From Spirochaetaceae bacterium (GTDB lineage Bacteria; Spirochaetota; Spirochaetia; Treponematales; Breznakiellaceae): 12,899 nucleotides of DNA. Under the pieces are notes generated by a model. It was not told the origin of the DNA. It was given only the letters and a program-made list of their open reading frames with translations, and made no database searches. The DNA lies in assembly GCA_031258615.1 (NCBI GenBank), contig JAIRMP010000155.1, positions 1 through 12,899 of the forward strand. Direction: 5' to 3'. Position numbers and translations under genes: made by a program. Below, piece after piece: positions 12,644 to 12,899 of the stretch (the stretch's first letter is position 1; the number at the start of each line of letters is the position of its first letter).

Positions 12644-12899
12644 TTAACCGAGCAGCGAAAGAACCGACTGGTTCCTCACGTTAGCCTGGGCAAGCATTGC
12701 GACACCGGCCTGCGAAAGTATCTGGTCCTTTGTGTACTGAACCATACCCGACGCCATGTCCTGATCACGGATGCGCGATTCGGCTGCCTGAAGATTTTCC
12801 GCCGCTGTTGCTATGCCTATAGCCGCCGTTTCAAAACGGTTCTGGTAAGCGCCAAGGTCCGCGCGCTGCTTGGATACGATTTTGAGCGCATTGTCCAGA
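12644..12899 (-). CDS. flaB: FlaB-type core flagellin, C-terminal part (start outside window)
   Basis: The 84 visible residues run to a TAA at 12646-12644. They show the conserved C-terminal D0/D1 helices of bacterial flagellin: QRADLGAYQNRFETA, ENLQAAESRIRDQDMASGM, QYTKDQILSQAGVAMLAQAN and the terminal NQSVLSLLG. The pattern matches spirochaete FlaB core proteins, of which Treponema have several; the paralogue number cannot be told from this piece. In spirochaetes FlaB forms the core of the periplasmic filament. A strong terminator follows it, so it is expressed apart from flaG and fliD. Confidence 0.93.
   Translation of the reverse strand, partial: LDNALKIVSKQRADLGAYQNRFETAAIGIATAAENLQAAESRIRDQDMASGMVQYTKDQILSQAGVAMLAQANVRNQSVLSLLG

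Overview
The window looks like chromosomal DNA of a spirochaete, most likely a Treponema-type organism of moderate to high GC. The evidence is a FlaB-type core flagellin next to flaG and a long fliD, a PerR / reverse-rubrerythrin peroxide defence pair, and a Treponema-style DUF3782-like PD-(D/E)XK protein. The genus is inferred from family resemblance and not proven by any single marker. It reads as housekeeping DNA: no phage, integrase, insertion sequence, CRISPR array, tRNA or rRNA was seen.

Layout. (i) 1-399: the end of a nuclease-fold protein. (ii) 400-912: no confident gene, but a degenerate inverted repeat and an unrecognised open frame that lacks a normal start. (iii) 913-3388, + strand: a tight operon of coaB (phosphopantothenoylcysteine synthetase), coaC (phosphopantothenoylcysteine decarboxylase) and an Rsm22-like methyltransferase with four Fe-S-type cysteines. 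Both gene junctions are 4-bp ATGA overlaps. (iv) 3372-3626: a degenerate 21-bp tandem array and a strong hairpin between convergent genes. (v) 3643-4563, - strand: cysK. It has a good sigma-70 promoter and a leader rich in hairpins, and it diverges from (vi) perR (4855-5259, +) and a reverse rubrerythrin (5319-5864, +), which end in a textbook terminator. (vii) 5929-6136: a structured stretch with no coding evidence. (viii) 6187-7590: a secreted protein with two fibronectin-III-like repeats and a helical C-terminus, followed by ornithine carbamoyltransferase (7641-8588). (ix) 8727-12899, - strand, in transcription order: flagellin (partial), terminator, flaG, fliD, an overlooked 52-residue membrane protein, and an Acr3/BASS-type transporter.

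How the genes fit together. CoaB and CoaC do consecutive steps of coenzyme A synthesis from 4'-phosphopantothenate and cysteine, and CysK nearby makes the cysteine. PerR probably senses peroxide and controls itself and the rubrerythrin peroxidase: a perfect 6-1-6 dyad overlaps its -10 box. FlaB, FlaG and FliD build the filament and its cap. The Rsm22-like protein probably acts in small-subunit ribosome assembly and may sense Fe-S supply.

The items most worth following up are the 52-residue ORF joined to the transporter by an ATGA overlap, the 21-bp repeat array with an invariant TTT core, the paired structured intergenic segments, and the Fe-S cysteine set in the bacterial Rsm22 protein.
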